Counted from the first letter of the stretch, positions 1-5,859 are shown. The stretch is DNA of 6,696 nucleotides from Spirochaetia bacterium (GCA_900769955.1 CAAGIP010000067.1:1-6696), one strand, 5' to 3'. Made by a program: numbers and translations. Notes: generated by a model not told the origin, from the sequence alone.

Positions 1-559
1 AGCCGTCCAGCTGCTGCCCGTTGTTGTCAAGGAAGATCATGAGGTTGTCTAGCTTCCAGGCACCTGCGGTCTCAAGTGCTTCATAGACCTGTCCTTCCTG
101 TGCCTCACCGTCACCGATGATGCAGAACGTCCTGGCATCGAGCTTCTGGAGCTTCTGTCCGAGTGCGATTCCGACTGCCGCGGAAATGCCCTGACCGAGA
201 GAGCCTCCGGTAAAGTCGACACCGGGTGTCTTTGTCATGTCACAGTGTGAGGGAAGCTTAGTTCCACCCTGGTTGAGTGTCGTCATCCACTCTGCGGGGA
301 AGTATCCCTTACTCTGAAGTGCCGCATAGACGGCAGGACCTGCATGGCCCTTTGAACATACCAGACGATCCCTGTCCGGCTTCTTCGGGTCTGAGGGGTC
401 AACATTCATTTCTGCAAAATAAAGGTATGTTAGAAGATCCGCTATCGACATACTTCCGCCGATATGGCCGGAGCCGAAAGCGGAAATCTCCCTGATCGTG
501 CTCTCCCTGAGTTCAAGAGCTTTAGCCTTAAGCGCCTTCAGTTTACTCTCACTGAGCAT
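1..559 (-). CDS. Transketolase, N-terminal subunit (split type), 3' end outside window
   Basis: This is the thiamine-diphosphate-binding N-terminal half of a split transketolase, which moves two-carbon ketol units between sugar phosphates in the cytosol. Only the first 186 residues are present; N-subunits are usually about 270-280 residues. Reading from the ATG at 559, the sequence shows GHIGGSMS (His32), SKGHA (His72), SHCD (His105), TGGSLGQG (117-124) and the diphosphate/Mg motif GDGEAQEGQ (149-157), closing with the NN pair at 179-180. These match conserved transketolase active-site positions. The start is fixed by AGGAGG at 564-569, 4 nt before the ATG. The upstream aldolase stop codon lies inside this ribosome binding site, so the two genes are almost certainly co-transcribed and translationally coupled. 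The C-terminal subunit is expected just beyond the left edge. The sugar substrate cannot be read from the sequence; split transketolases serve both the pentose phosphate pathway and specialised sugar routes. Confidence 0.95.
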   Translation of the reverse strand, partial: MLSESKLKALKAKALELRESTIREISAFGSGHIGGSMSIADLLTYLYFAEMNVDPSDPKKPDRDRLVCSKGHAGPAVYAALQSKGYFPAEWMTTLNQGGTKLPSHCDMTKTPGVDFTGGSLGQGISAAVGIALGQKLQKLDARTFCIIGDGEAQEGQVYEALETAGAWKLDNLMIFLDNNGQQLDG

Positions 560-570
560 ATCTCCTCCTA
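557..570 (-). promoter_or_regulatory. Coupled stop/ribosome binding site at the aldolase-transketolase junction
   Basis: On the minus strand TAGGAGGAGATATG holds the aldolase TAG stop, AGGAGG and the transketolase ATG. The design is the same as at the SDR-nagA junction, with termination codon and ribosome binding site overlapping, and implies termination-reinitiation within one mRNA. Confidence 0.75.
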
Positions 571-1188
571 TCTCATTGCCGCGATCGCCGTTAAACGGTC
601 GCCGTTAATATCATTCAGTTTACCAAAACTTTTTGAAAGATACGTGAGTCTTGCCGCCTGATCAAGCACTTCCATCCTGTCAAAGGCTGAAAGCAGTGTA
701 GCTCCCGTGGTAAGAGCTCCATGGTTTTCCAGCAGCAGCGCATGTGACCTCTTTGCATATTCACTTACCTTATCGGCAAGTGCCTTCGTCCCCATGAGTT
801 CATATGGAACTTTAATCACCTCATCCAGAAGATAATAAGTTTCTGCGATGATGTGCGTGTCTATTACGGCATCGAGTGCGGAAAACAGGCTTGCGAATGT
901 GGGGTGGGAATGCACCACTGCCTTTACATCTGTCTTTAAGTAAATGCTCCTGTGCATCTCACTTTCGATGCTGAGGCGCCAGGACGTGCCTCTCTGCTCT
1001 CCCGATGCTATGTCGACTACTGCGATATCCTCTGCAGTAAGCGATGCCTTGTCCTTTCCTGAGGGGGTAATGAGCATCACATCCCCGACTCTTGCGGAAA
1101 CATTGCCGCCCGTGGCGGTGGTAAGATTCCTTTCATAGAGACGCGCCATGGTGGCGGCCACCTGATTTCTCTCTTTCTCAAAGTCCAT
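568..1188 (-). CDS. Class II aldolase (L-fuculose-phosphate aldolase type)
   Basis: A 206-residue zinc-dependent class II aldolase of the FucA/AraD family, which splits a ketose phosphate into dihydroxyacetone phosphate and an aldehyde (or is an epimerase in AraD-type members). Visible motifs are TGGNVS (26-31, phosphate binding), TPSG (41-44), the catalytic acid/base Glu75 in SIESEMH, HSHP with zinc ligands His93 and His95, and ENHG with His156. These fall within 1-2 residues of the E. coli FucA positions (E73, H92, H94, H155), and the length fits the 215-residue family norm. The ATG at 1188 is chosen because MDFEKERNQ aligns with the FucA N-terminus. A GTG at 1245 in the same frame would add 19 residues without family support. 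No Shine-Dalgarno precedes 1188, but an extended -10 does (see promoter). It is first in an operon with transketolase, suggesting a sugar-phosphate catabolic route. The substrate is unknown. Confidence 0.9.
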   Translation of the reverse strand: MDFEKERNQVAATMARLYERNLTTATGGNVSARVGDVMLITPSGKDKASLTAEDIAVVDIASGEQRGTSWRLSIESEMHRSIYLKTDVKAVVHSHPTFASLFSALDAVIDTHIIAETYYLLDEVIKVPYELMGTKALADKVSEYAKRSHALLLENHGALTTGATLLSAFDRMEVLDQAARLTYLSKSFGKLNDINGDRLTAIAAMR

Positions 1189-1194
1189 GACATG

Positions 1195-1203
1195 ATGATA
1201 ACA
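1195..1203 (-). promoter_or_regulatory. Extended -10 element for the aldolase-transketolase operon
   Basis: On the minus strand the sequence reads TGT followed by TATCAT (5/6 to TATAAT), which is a TGn extended -10 arrangement that does not need a good -35. Six bases (CATGTC) separate the hexamer from the ATG at 1188, so the predicted +1 coincides with the A of the start codon. Only a weak -35 (TCCGCA, 3/6, 18-bp spacer) is present. It is a sequence-based prediction. Confidence 0.45.
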
Positions 1204-1243
1204 CAAAATCCCCGTCTTTGCGGATAGCTTAAGGCCATGTGAC

Positions 1244-1280
1244 ACGTCGCGTTTTCACTATCCCGGGCGCGCTTTTTCAC
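1244..1280 (-). repeat. Direct repeat of a GTGAAAA-GCG box, possible operator upstream of the aldolase
   Basis: On the minus strand GTGAAAACGCG (1258-1248) and GTGAAAAAGCGCG (1280-1268) repeat 22 bp apart, about two helical turns. Both lie roughly 60-92 bp upstream of the aldolase ATG. The inner copy, continued to 1244, resembles the Bacillota catabolite-responsive element: it matches TGWAARCGYTWNCW at 12 of 14 positions by eye, but the right half-site is degraded. Binding by CcpA or another LacI-family regulator is only an inference. Confidence 0.25.
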
Positions 1281-1312
1281 AATTGCCGCCAAACACAATA
1301 ATTGCTGAGGAG

Positions 1313-1341
1313 TAGAAAGTAATTATTCTTTGTTGTAAAAT
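1313..1341 (+). promoter_or_regulatory. proS: Probable proS promoter
   Basis: TAGAAA (1313-1318, 4/6 to TTGACA) and TAAAAT (1336-1341, 5/6 to TATAAT) are separated by exactly 17 bp. The predicted transcription start near 1348 leaves a leader of about 20 nt carrying TAGGAGA (1351-1357) 11 nt before the ATG at 1369. This leader is too short for a T-box or other riboswitch. Confidence 0.4.
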
Positions 1342-1368
1342 GCGTTCCCATAGGAGAACAGCAAATCC

Positions 1369-3126
1369 ATGAGAATGTCAAACATGTTTTCAAGGACTCT
1401 CAGGGAAGCTCCCAACGGAGCTGACACCAAGGGTTACGAATACCTTCTGAGAGCCGGATATATACGTCAGCTCGGTGCGGGTATCTTCTCACTCCTCCCG
1501 CTCGGCTTCAAGGCAACAGCAAAGATAGAAACGATAATCCGTGAGGAAATGGACAGGATCGGAGCACAGGAAATCCTGATGCCCGTGGTCAATACCGCAG
1601 ATATCTGGAAGGAAACCGGAAGATACTACTCGATTGATAAGGAAATGAGCCGCTTCGAGGACAGGGCAGGCCGCGACATGGTACTGGCCATGACCCATGA
1701 GGAAGCGGTAACGGACCTTGCCAGAGGCGAGATCGACTCATATAAGCGCATGCCACTGCTTGTCTACCAGATCCAGACCAAGTGGAGGGATGATCCCCGC
1801 CCGAGGGCAGGCCTCATCAGGGTAAGGGAGTTCACAATGAAGGACTCCTACTCCTTCGATAAGGATCAGGAAGGCCTTGATAAGGTATACCGTGACCACT
1901 ATAAGGCATATTTCAGGATCTTTTCCCGCTGCGGACTTCCCGCAATCGCTGTCGGTGCCGACTCAGGCATGATGGGCGGTAAGGTATCACACGAGTACAT
2001 GTACCTCTCGCCCATCGGTGAAGACACGATCATAACCTGTAAGAAGTGCGGATACACTGCAAACAGGCAGGTTGCATCCTTTAAGAAAGAGTATTTCACT
2101 GAAGATCCGAGGCCGATGGAGAAGATCGCAACTCCCAATTCCAAGACGATCGAGGAGCTCTGTGCTGAGCTTGGCATCGAAGCACGCCAGACAGCCAAGG
2201 CAGTCTTCATGGTAGGAACCTTCATCAACGACAAAACAGGTGAGGAAAAGGAAAAACTCATTGTTGCCATCATCCGCGGAGACATGGAAGTAGAGGAGAG
2301 CAAGCTCTCCAATGCCGCTAAGGCAAACTCCATCCGCCCTGCCCACGAGGAAGAGATCACGGCATGCGGCATTGTCCCCGGCTTCGGCTCACTCATCGGT
2401 GCAAAGGGTAACTTCATGGCAATTGTCGATGACTCCGTTGCAAAGTCAAACAACCTGGTAGCAGGAGCCAACGAGACAGGCTACCACTACCTCAACACCA
2501 ACTTCGGACGTGATTACACCGGAACCGTTGCCGACATCGCATCAGCCCGCGACGGATACACATGCCCCGTCTGTGGTGAGAAGCTTACCGCAAGCAAGGG
2601 TGTCGAGATCGGAAACATCTTCCAGCTCGGAACCAGATACTCAGAGTCCATGAACTGCTACTACACTGCAGAGGACGGAACGAGAAAGCCCGTAATCATG
2701 GGCTCCTATGGTATCGGCGTGGGACGTCTGCTTGCATGTCTTGCAGAGGAGTACAACGATGAGAAGGGACTTAAGCTTCCCATCTCGGTTGCACCCTATC
2801 AGGTACACCTCATCTCACTCGTCAAGGACAACCAGATCGGTGAGGACCTCTACAAAGAGCTCTCAGATGCAGGAATTGACGTGCTCTACGATGACAGGAA
2901 GGAATCAGCAGGAGTCAAGTTCGCTGATGCCGACATCATCGGTGTTCCCATCAGGATCACGATCGGTAACCGCTCGCTTAAGGAAGGAAAGGTTGAAGTT
3001 AAGATCCGTGAGACCGACGAAGTCACGACCTTCGCTCTTTCAGATCTCACTGACGAAGTAAAGGCAACCATTGCCCGCCTCCAGAAGGAAGTTGATGATA
3101 ACATCGTCGAGAAGGAACTCGACTGA
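1369..3126 (+). CDS. proS: Prolyl-tRNA synthetase, bacterial type with editing domain
   Basis: A 585-residue class II aminoacyl-tRNA synthetase that charges tRNA-Pro with proline in the cytosol. Class II motif 1 ends at Pro72 (EILMPVV). Motif 2 spans about 134-163 (QTKWRDDPRPR, REFTMKDSYSF), with the THEE proline-pocket loop at 109-112. Motif 3 is GSYGIGVGR with Arg453. The INS (YbaK-like) editing domain, which hydrolyses mischarged Ala-tRNA-Pro, occupies roughly 245-390. It is flanked by two CxxC pairs (Cys224/227 and Cys399/402) that would form a zinc-ribbon-like clasp, a feature I recall in some bacterial ProRS. The anticodon-binding domain starts near 475. The length fits the E. coli enzyme (572 residues). 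The start at 1369 has an AGGAG site 11-12 nt upstream; ATG codons at 1375 and 1384 are less likely. The gene is monocistronic, divergent from the aldolase operon and closed by its own terminator. Confidence 0.98.
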   Translation: MRMSNMFSRTLREAPNGADTKGYEYLLRAGYIRQLGAGIFSLLPLGFKATAKIETIIREEMDRIGAQEILMPVVNTADIWKETGRYYSIDKEMSRFEDRAGRDMVLAMTHEEAVTDLARGEIDSYKRMPLLVYQIQTKWRDDPRPRAGLIRVREFTMKDSYSFDKDQEGLDKVYRDHYKAYFRIFSRCGLPAIAVGADSGMMGGKVSHEYMYLSPIGEDTIITCKKCGYTANRQVASFKKEYFTEDPRPMEKIATPNSKTIEELCAELGIEARQTAKAVFMVGTFINDKTGEEKEKLIVAIIRGDMEVEESKLSNAAKANSIRPAHEEEITACGIVPGFGSLIGAKGNFMAIVDDSVAKSNNLVAGANETGYHYLNTNFGRDYTGTVADIASARDGYTCPVCGEKLTASKGVEIGNIFQLGTRYSESMNCYYTAEDGTRKPVIMGSYGIGVGRLLACLAEEYNDEKGLKLPISVAPYQVHLISLVKDNQIGEDLYKELSDAGIDVLYDDRKESAGVKFADADIIGVPIRITIGNRSLKEGKVEVKIRETDEVTTFALSDLTDEVKATIARLQKEVDDNIVEKELD

Positions 3127-3145
3127 GGAACCGGAATCATAAACA

Positions 3146-3181
3146 AAAAAGATCACAGTCACGAACGGCTGTGATCTTTTT
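3146..3181 (+). terminator. Bidirectional intrinsic terminator between proS and nagA
   Basis: AAAAAGATCACAG (3146-3158) pairs with CTGTGATCTTTTT (3169-3181). T3159-G3168 and C3160-G3167 can extend the stem, leaving the loop ACGAAC. The T-tract on each strand lets it end both proS transcription (plus) and nagA transcription (minus). It starts 19 bases after the proS stop and 23 bases beyond the nagA stop. Confidence 0.9.
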
Positions 3182-3204
3182 ATTTCTCAAGCCCGCTGGA
3201 AATA

Positions 3205-4356
3205 TTAATTGTAGCAGCATCCCCCGCACTCTGAGAGCAGTTTCAGCCCGGGCTCCACAGCCTTGAATACACGCCTTACGTTAAGCTCCTTATCAAGGAT
3301 TATCAGATCGGCATATGCACCCTTTCTTATCACGCCGGTCCTGCTGAGCCCGAGAACACGGGCAGGGTTCTCAGCTGCCATGCGGACAAAGCCGTTTAAG
3401 TCAGCAGCTCCCCTTTTAACCATATCCGCACCTGTTTTCGTGATGAGGCACCCTGAACCTATCAGTATGTTGTCATCTGAGTAGTAGCATGCCTTTCCGT
3501 CAGAGTATATGTCACGTCCCAGGTACTTTCCCTTTCCTGCCCCAAGCCCGCAGAAGCTCATGCCGTCGGATATCAGGCAGATTCTCTCCCCGATCATATC
3601 CACGGTGAAGTCAACGACATCCATGTCAACGTGAACCCCGTCTGCGATGAGTTCTGCAGTGACGCTTTTATCACGGAACGGATAGAGTGATAACCCGGCC
3701 TTTCTGTGGTCGATCTCACGCTGTGCGTTATAAAGATGGGTTACGTGACAGCCTGGATAAACAGCTGCATCGCTGAAGGAGGCCATACTGTGCCCGAAAG
3801 ACACGACGACACCGTTTTCCTTAAGCTTCCTGATTATCTCATCAGCACCCTCAAGCTCAGGTGCGACCGTCATCACTTTGATTATCGGTTTTCCTTCAAG
3901 CCTGTATGACAGAAGCTCATCCAGAAATGCTTCATCAGGCTCCCTGATACTGTCCGCGGGAAGACCGCCCTTCTTTGCCTTGTTGATGAAAGGTCCTTCA
4001 AAGTAAACACCGATGACATGGGCCCTGAGGTATGAAGAGTTTTCAAGAAGTGCCTTCATCCTCTGAAGGAAGGTAAGCGAACAGCTTGCGGCAAGGAGGA
4101 ATGATGTTACCCCTTTGCTTTCCAGAAAAGCTGCCATCGAAGTGAGGTTGTCTTCAGTGATGTTAAGATCGGAGCCGAACCCTCCCGCTCCATGGATGTG
4201 CATGTCTATGAGTCCGGGTAAGAGGTAATCGCCTCCGGCATCGATCACATCACCTTTCACATCCCCGTTAACATCCATGATGATGCCGTCCTTAACGTAT
4301 ACGGAAAGAGGATTTTTATCCTTATCCAGTGCATTTATGATCGTGTATTCGTCCAT
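3205..4356 (-). CDS. nagA: N-acetylglucosamine-6-phosphate deacetylase
   Basis: NagA removes acetate from GlcNAc-6-phosphate to give glucosamine-6-phosphate, feeding glycolysis (via NagB) or wall synthesis. The 383-residue amidohydrolase barrel shows LLPGLIDMHIHG with metal-site His53 and His55, YFEGPF with metal ligand Glu120, GHS (His189), THLYNA (His207), ADGVHV (His242) and the catalytic Asp264 in ISDG. The C-terminal beta-strand returns with GAYADLIILD. Two tandem ATGs (4359, 4356) follow AGGAGG (4362-4367). The spacing is 2 nt to the first and 5 nt to the second, so 4356 is preferred. The gene sits 9 nt after the SDR stop, whose TAG is part of this ribosome binding site, so the two are coupled. 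No nagB is in the window. The C-terminus is unusual, ending ECGGCCYN with three clustered cysteines. Confidence 0.95.
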   Translation of the reverse strand: MDEYTIINALDKDKNPLSVYVKDGIIMDVNGDVKGDVIDAGGDYLLPGLIDMHIHGAGGFGSDLNITEDNLTSMAAFLESKGVTSFLLAASCSLTFLQRMKALLENSSYLRAHVIGVYFEGPFINKAKKGGLPADSIREPDEAFLDELLSYRLEGKPIIKVMTVAPELEGADEIIRKLKENGVVVSFGHSMASFSDAAVYPGCHVTHLYNAQREIDHRKAGLSLYPFRDKSVTAELIADGVHVDMDVVDFTVDMIGERICLISDGMSFCGLGAGKGKYLGRDIYSDGKACYYSDDNILIGSGCLITKTGADMVKRGAADLNGFVRMAAENPARVLGLSRTGVIRKGAYADLIILDKELNVRRVFKAVEPGLKLLSECGGCCYN

Positions 4357-4368
4357 CATTACCTCCTA
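4354..4368 (-). promoter_or_regulatory. Coupled stop/ribosome binding site at the SDR-nagA junction
   Basis: On the minus strand TAGGAGGTAATGATG combines the SDR stop codon TAG, a full AGGAGG and tandem ATG starts of nagA in 15 bases. A ribosome terminating on the SDR would sit on the nagA initiation site, so translational coupling is expected. Confidence 0.75.
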
Positions 4369-5163
4369 GAAGAACAGTCTGAATATGAAGTCCTGAAGAT
4401 GGGCAGGAAGAATTGTCAGAAGCTTCATCTTAAAGCTGTTTCTTACATTATAATAATACCTCGGATGTCTGCTATAAAGAGCCTTCATATATGCTTTTGC
4501 GACAATGTCGGGATCCTTTGCTCTTTTAAGTTCCCCTGTCATCAGGAACTTGATGCGGGTAAGAAACCTCTTATAGTACTCAGTCTCCTCAAGCAGCACG
4601 TCAAAGGAGTGATCAATTCCTCCCTGCATCTGTGTTCTGAATGATCCCGGTCTGATTCCGATAACCTTTATCCCATGCACCTGCAGTTCCCTGCGGAGTG
4701 AATCATTGTAGTTGTCGACGGCATGCTTCGTAAGGGGATAGTATCCGTGTATGGGGATTGCAGTTATCCTGGCATACTCACTTGAGATGTTTATTATCCT
4801 GCCCTTACCTGCTTTGACAAGCGGAAAGAAGATATTGTTGATGCGGAAGGTTGAAAGCATGTTGACCGACATGATGCGCTCAAGCGTGTCGTATGGCAGC
4901 TCGACAAAGGAACCGAGGATTACGATACCGGCAAAGTTCGTGATCACATCGACGTGGTCGGTCTTCGAACATACGTAATTGTAAAAGGTCTTTATGCTCT
5001 CACCTGACGTGACATCGCAGGGATAAAAGTGTTCACTTCCCTTTACTTCCGCCTTCGTGAACTTCAGATCACCTTCAAACACAGTGTAGCCATCTTCAAG
5101 AAGGCGCTTTATGACTGCCTGGGCAAGTCCGCTCAGGGCTCCTGTAATAACAGCTGTTTTCAT
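4366..5163 (-). CDS. Short-chain dehydrogenase/reductase (SDR) of unknown substrate
   Basis: A 265-residue NAD(P)-dependent oxidoreductase with a Rossmann fold. The nucleotide loop TGALSGLA (7-14) is a variant of TGxxxGxG in which the last glycine is Ala14. Asp32 at the end of the second strand suggests NAD(H) preference. CDV (49-51), NFAG (76-79, usually NNAG), Asn101, Ser128 and the YxxxK pair Tyr142/Lys146 complete the catalytic set. SLRREL, RPGSFRT and the HPRYYYN...LLTILPAHLQD tail resemble the 17-beta-HSD/retinol/hydroxybutyrate dehydrogenase branch. The last 20 or so residues (ending IFRLFF) are hydrophobic or amphipathic and might touch a membrane. The ATG at 5163 is forced: an in-frame TGA lies 6 nt upstream, and there is no Shine-Dalgarno. 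It is coupled to nagA downstream, which hints at an amino-sugar or envelope-related substrate, but that is inference only. Confidence 0.9.
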   Translation of the reverse strand: MKTAVITGALSGLAQAVIKRLLEDGYTVFEGDLKFTKAEVKGSEHFYPCDVTSGESIKTFYNYVCSKTDHVDVITNFAGIVILGSFVELPYDTLERIMSVNMLSTFRINNIFFPLVKAGKGRIINISSEYARITAIPIHGYYPLTKHAVDNYNDSLRRELQVHGIKVIGIRPGSFRTQMQGGIDHSFDVLLEETEYYKRFLTRIKFLMTGELKRAKDPDIVAKAYMKALYSRHPRYYYNVRNSFKMKLLTILPAHLQDFIFRLFF

Positions 5164-5170
5164 GACTCAG

Positions 5171-5199
5171 AGTATAAAAAAAAAGGCATGGAAGTTCCA
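5171..5199 (-). promoter_or_regulatory. Candidate promoter of SDR-nagA, overlapping the upstream terminator
   Basis: TATACT (5176-5171, minus strand, 5/6) lies 7 nt before the SDR ATG, placing +1 at about 5164-5163. A weak -35, TGGAAC (5199-5194, 3/6), sits 17 bp upstream inside the terminator hairpin of the ankyrin gene. The T-run of that terminator runs straight into the -10. No ribosome binding site is available, so the mRNA would be leaderless or nearly so. Confidence 0.4.
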
Positions 5200-5203
5200 T
5201 GCC
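5176..5203 (-). terminator. Intrinsic terminator of the ankyrin-repeat gene
   Basis: On the minus strand GGCATGG (5203-5197) pairs with CCATGCC (5191-5185) around a short AACTT loop, followed by nine T residues (5184-5176). It lies 23 bases after the ankyrin stop codon and ends 12 bases before the SDR start, separating the two transcription units. Confidence 0.88.
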
Positions 5204-5226
5204 GGTTGGTCAGAAACGGTAGGCCG

Positions 5227-5739
5227 TCATTTAGCTCCGTTGTTCTTAAGAAGGTTGACAAGATACGTCTTCTTGACTGCCTTTGCATACTCAAGAACAG
5301 AGTGTCCCTGATAGTCGCAGACATTGATGTCGGCACCGCACTTGATGAGCTGTGTTGCAATCTTGGTCTCGCTGTTGTTGTTGACAGCCATGATGAGAGC
5401 GGTCTCACCGAGATAGTTCCTGGCATCGATGTTTGCACCTGCTGCAAGAAGAGCCTCGATTACCTTGGGGTTGTCAGAGTTGTTGGCTGCGAGATGGAGC
5501 GCATTGGAGCGGTACTTGGGTTCAGCCTCATGGATGTCACCGCCGAGTTCGATGATAGCCTTGAGAACCGCTACACAGTGGTTGTACTGAGCTGCGAGCA
5601 TGACGGGTGTGAGACCCCATTCATTGTGTGTCTTGATGTCGGCACCGGCTTCAACGAGTTTCTTGATGTCACTTGCCTTTGTGGCCGTGATGGCTGCCTG
5701 AAGAAGTTTCTTGTTCATAGAATCAGTGGATTTTGCCAT
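5227..5739 (-). CDS. Small stand-alone ankyrin-repeat protein
   Basis: A 170-residue protein made almost entirely of ankyrin repeats, a protein-interaction fold with no catalytic activity of its own. The repeats are an N-terminal cap (about 9-41, ending AGADIKTHNEW), three fuller repeats at 42-77 (GLTPVMLAAQYN, GGDIHEAEP), 78-110 (SNALHLAANNSD, AGANIDARN) and 111-144 (GETALIMAVNNN, CGADINVCD), then a C-terminal cap (145-170, GHSVLEYA). There is no signal peptide, membrane segment or extra domain, so it is predicted to be cytosolic. AAGGAG (5754-5749) stands 9 nt before the ATG at 5739, supporting this start. The gene is flanked by its own terminator and by an operator-like repeat cluster upstream, so it is probably a single, regulated unit. 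The binding partner is unknown, and the neighbours (SDR-nagA, adenosine deaminase) give no clear clue. Confidence 0.92.
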   Translation of the reverse strand: MAKSTDSMNKKLLQAAITATKASDIKKLVEAGADIKTHNEWGLTPVMLAAQYNHCVAVLKAIIELGGDIHEAEPKYRSNALHLAANNSDNPKVIEALLAAGANIDARNYLGETALIMAVNNNSETKIATQLIKCGADINVCDYQGHSVLEYAKAVKKTYLVNLLKNNGAK

Positions 5740-5770
5740 TCCTGTTTTCTCCTTGCTTCATAACCTAGCT

Positions 5771-5776
5771 TTTATA
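5771..5776 (-). promoter_or_regulatory. Possible -10 of the ankyrin-repeat gene
   Basis: TATAAA (5776-5771 on the minus strand, 5/6) would start transcription near 5764, giving a leader of about 25 nt that contains the AAGGAG ribosome binding site. No convincing -35 is seen at 16-18 bp, which would suit a promoter needing an activator. The call is weak. Confidence 0.3.
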
Positions 5777-5799
5777 ATGGAAAAGGTAAATACCAAAAA

Positions 5800-5859
5800 T
5801 GATAAAATCAGTGATTTTTATCAAAGGTAATCACTGATATTAAGAATATTTACTGATAT
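5800..5859. repeat. Nested inverted and direct repeats, operator-like cluster
   Basis: Three copies of an ACTGAT box lie in the AT-rich region between the divergent ankyrin and adenosine deaminase genes. ATCAGTGATT (5807-5816) and AATCACTGAT (5829-5838) form a perfect 10-bp inverted repeat with a 12-bp gap. ACTGATAT recurs directly at 5833-5840 and 5852-5859 (19-bp period). The first copy is also the centre of its own near-palindrome: TGATAAAATCA (5800-5810), then G, then TGATTTTTATCA (5812-5823), with one extra T. This is a typical layout for a dimeric transcription factor site. The cluster is 24-83 bp upstream of the ankyrin -10 and 35-94 bp upstream of the adenosine deaminase -35. The regulator is unknown. 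Confidence 0.55.

Noticed and set aside
1189..1245. GTG at 1245 as aldolase start (19 extra residues)
   Set aside because: The extension has no family match, no Shine-Dalgarno precedes the GTG, and catalytic residue numbering agrees with FucA when starting at 1188. It remains possible.
1246..1368. T-box or other riboswitch upstream of proS
   Set aside because: The predicted leader is about 20 nt and no specifier-loop, T-box sequence or antiterminator structure is visible.
1899..2471. Minus-strand 190-residue open frame inside proS
   Set aside because: Serine- and methionine-rich translation typical of an antisense shadow, lying wholly within the conserved editing domain of proS.
5029..5763. 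Plus-strand 244-residue open frame antisense to the ankyrin gene and the SDR 5' end
   Set aside because: It overlaps two well-supported genes, resembles no family I know and has no credible ribosome binding site or context; it mirrors the codon structure of the ankyrin gene.
5773..5778. Perfect TATAAT on the plus strand as a promoter for adenosine deaminase
   Set aside because: No -35 at 16-18 bp upstream (the region is the ankyrin ribosome binding site) and it would leave a leader of about 140 nt without a ribosome binding site; the 5894-5922 promoter is better placed.
5800..5859. CRISPR array or intrinsic terminator at the ACTGAT repeats
   Set aside because: Repeat units are only 8-10 bp with no uniform spacers, and the hairpin stems are AT-rich with no gene ending into them.
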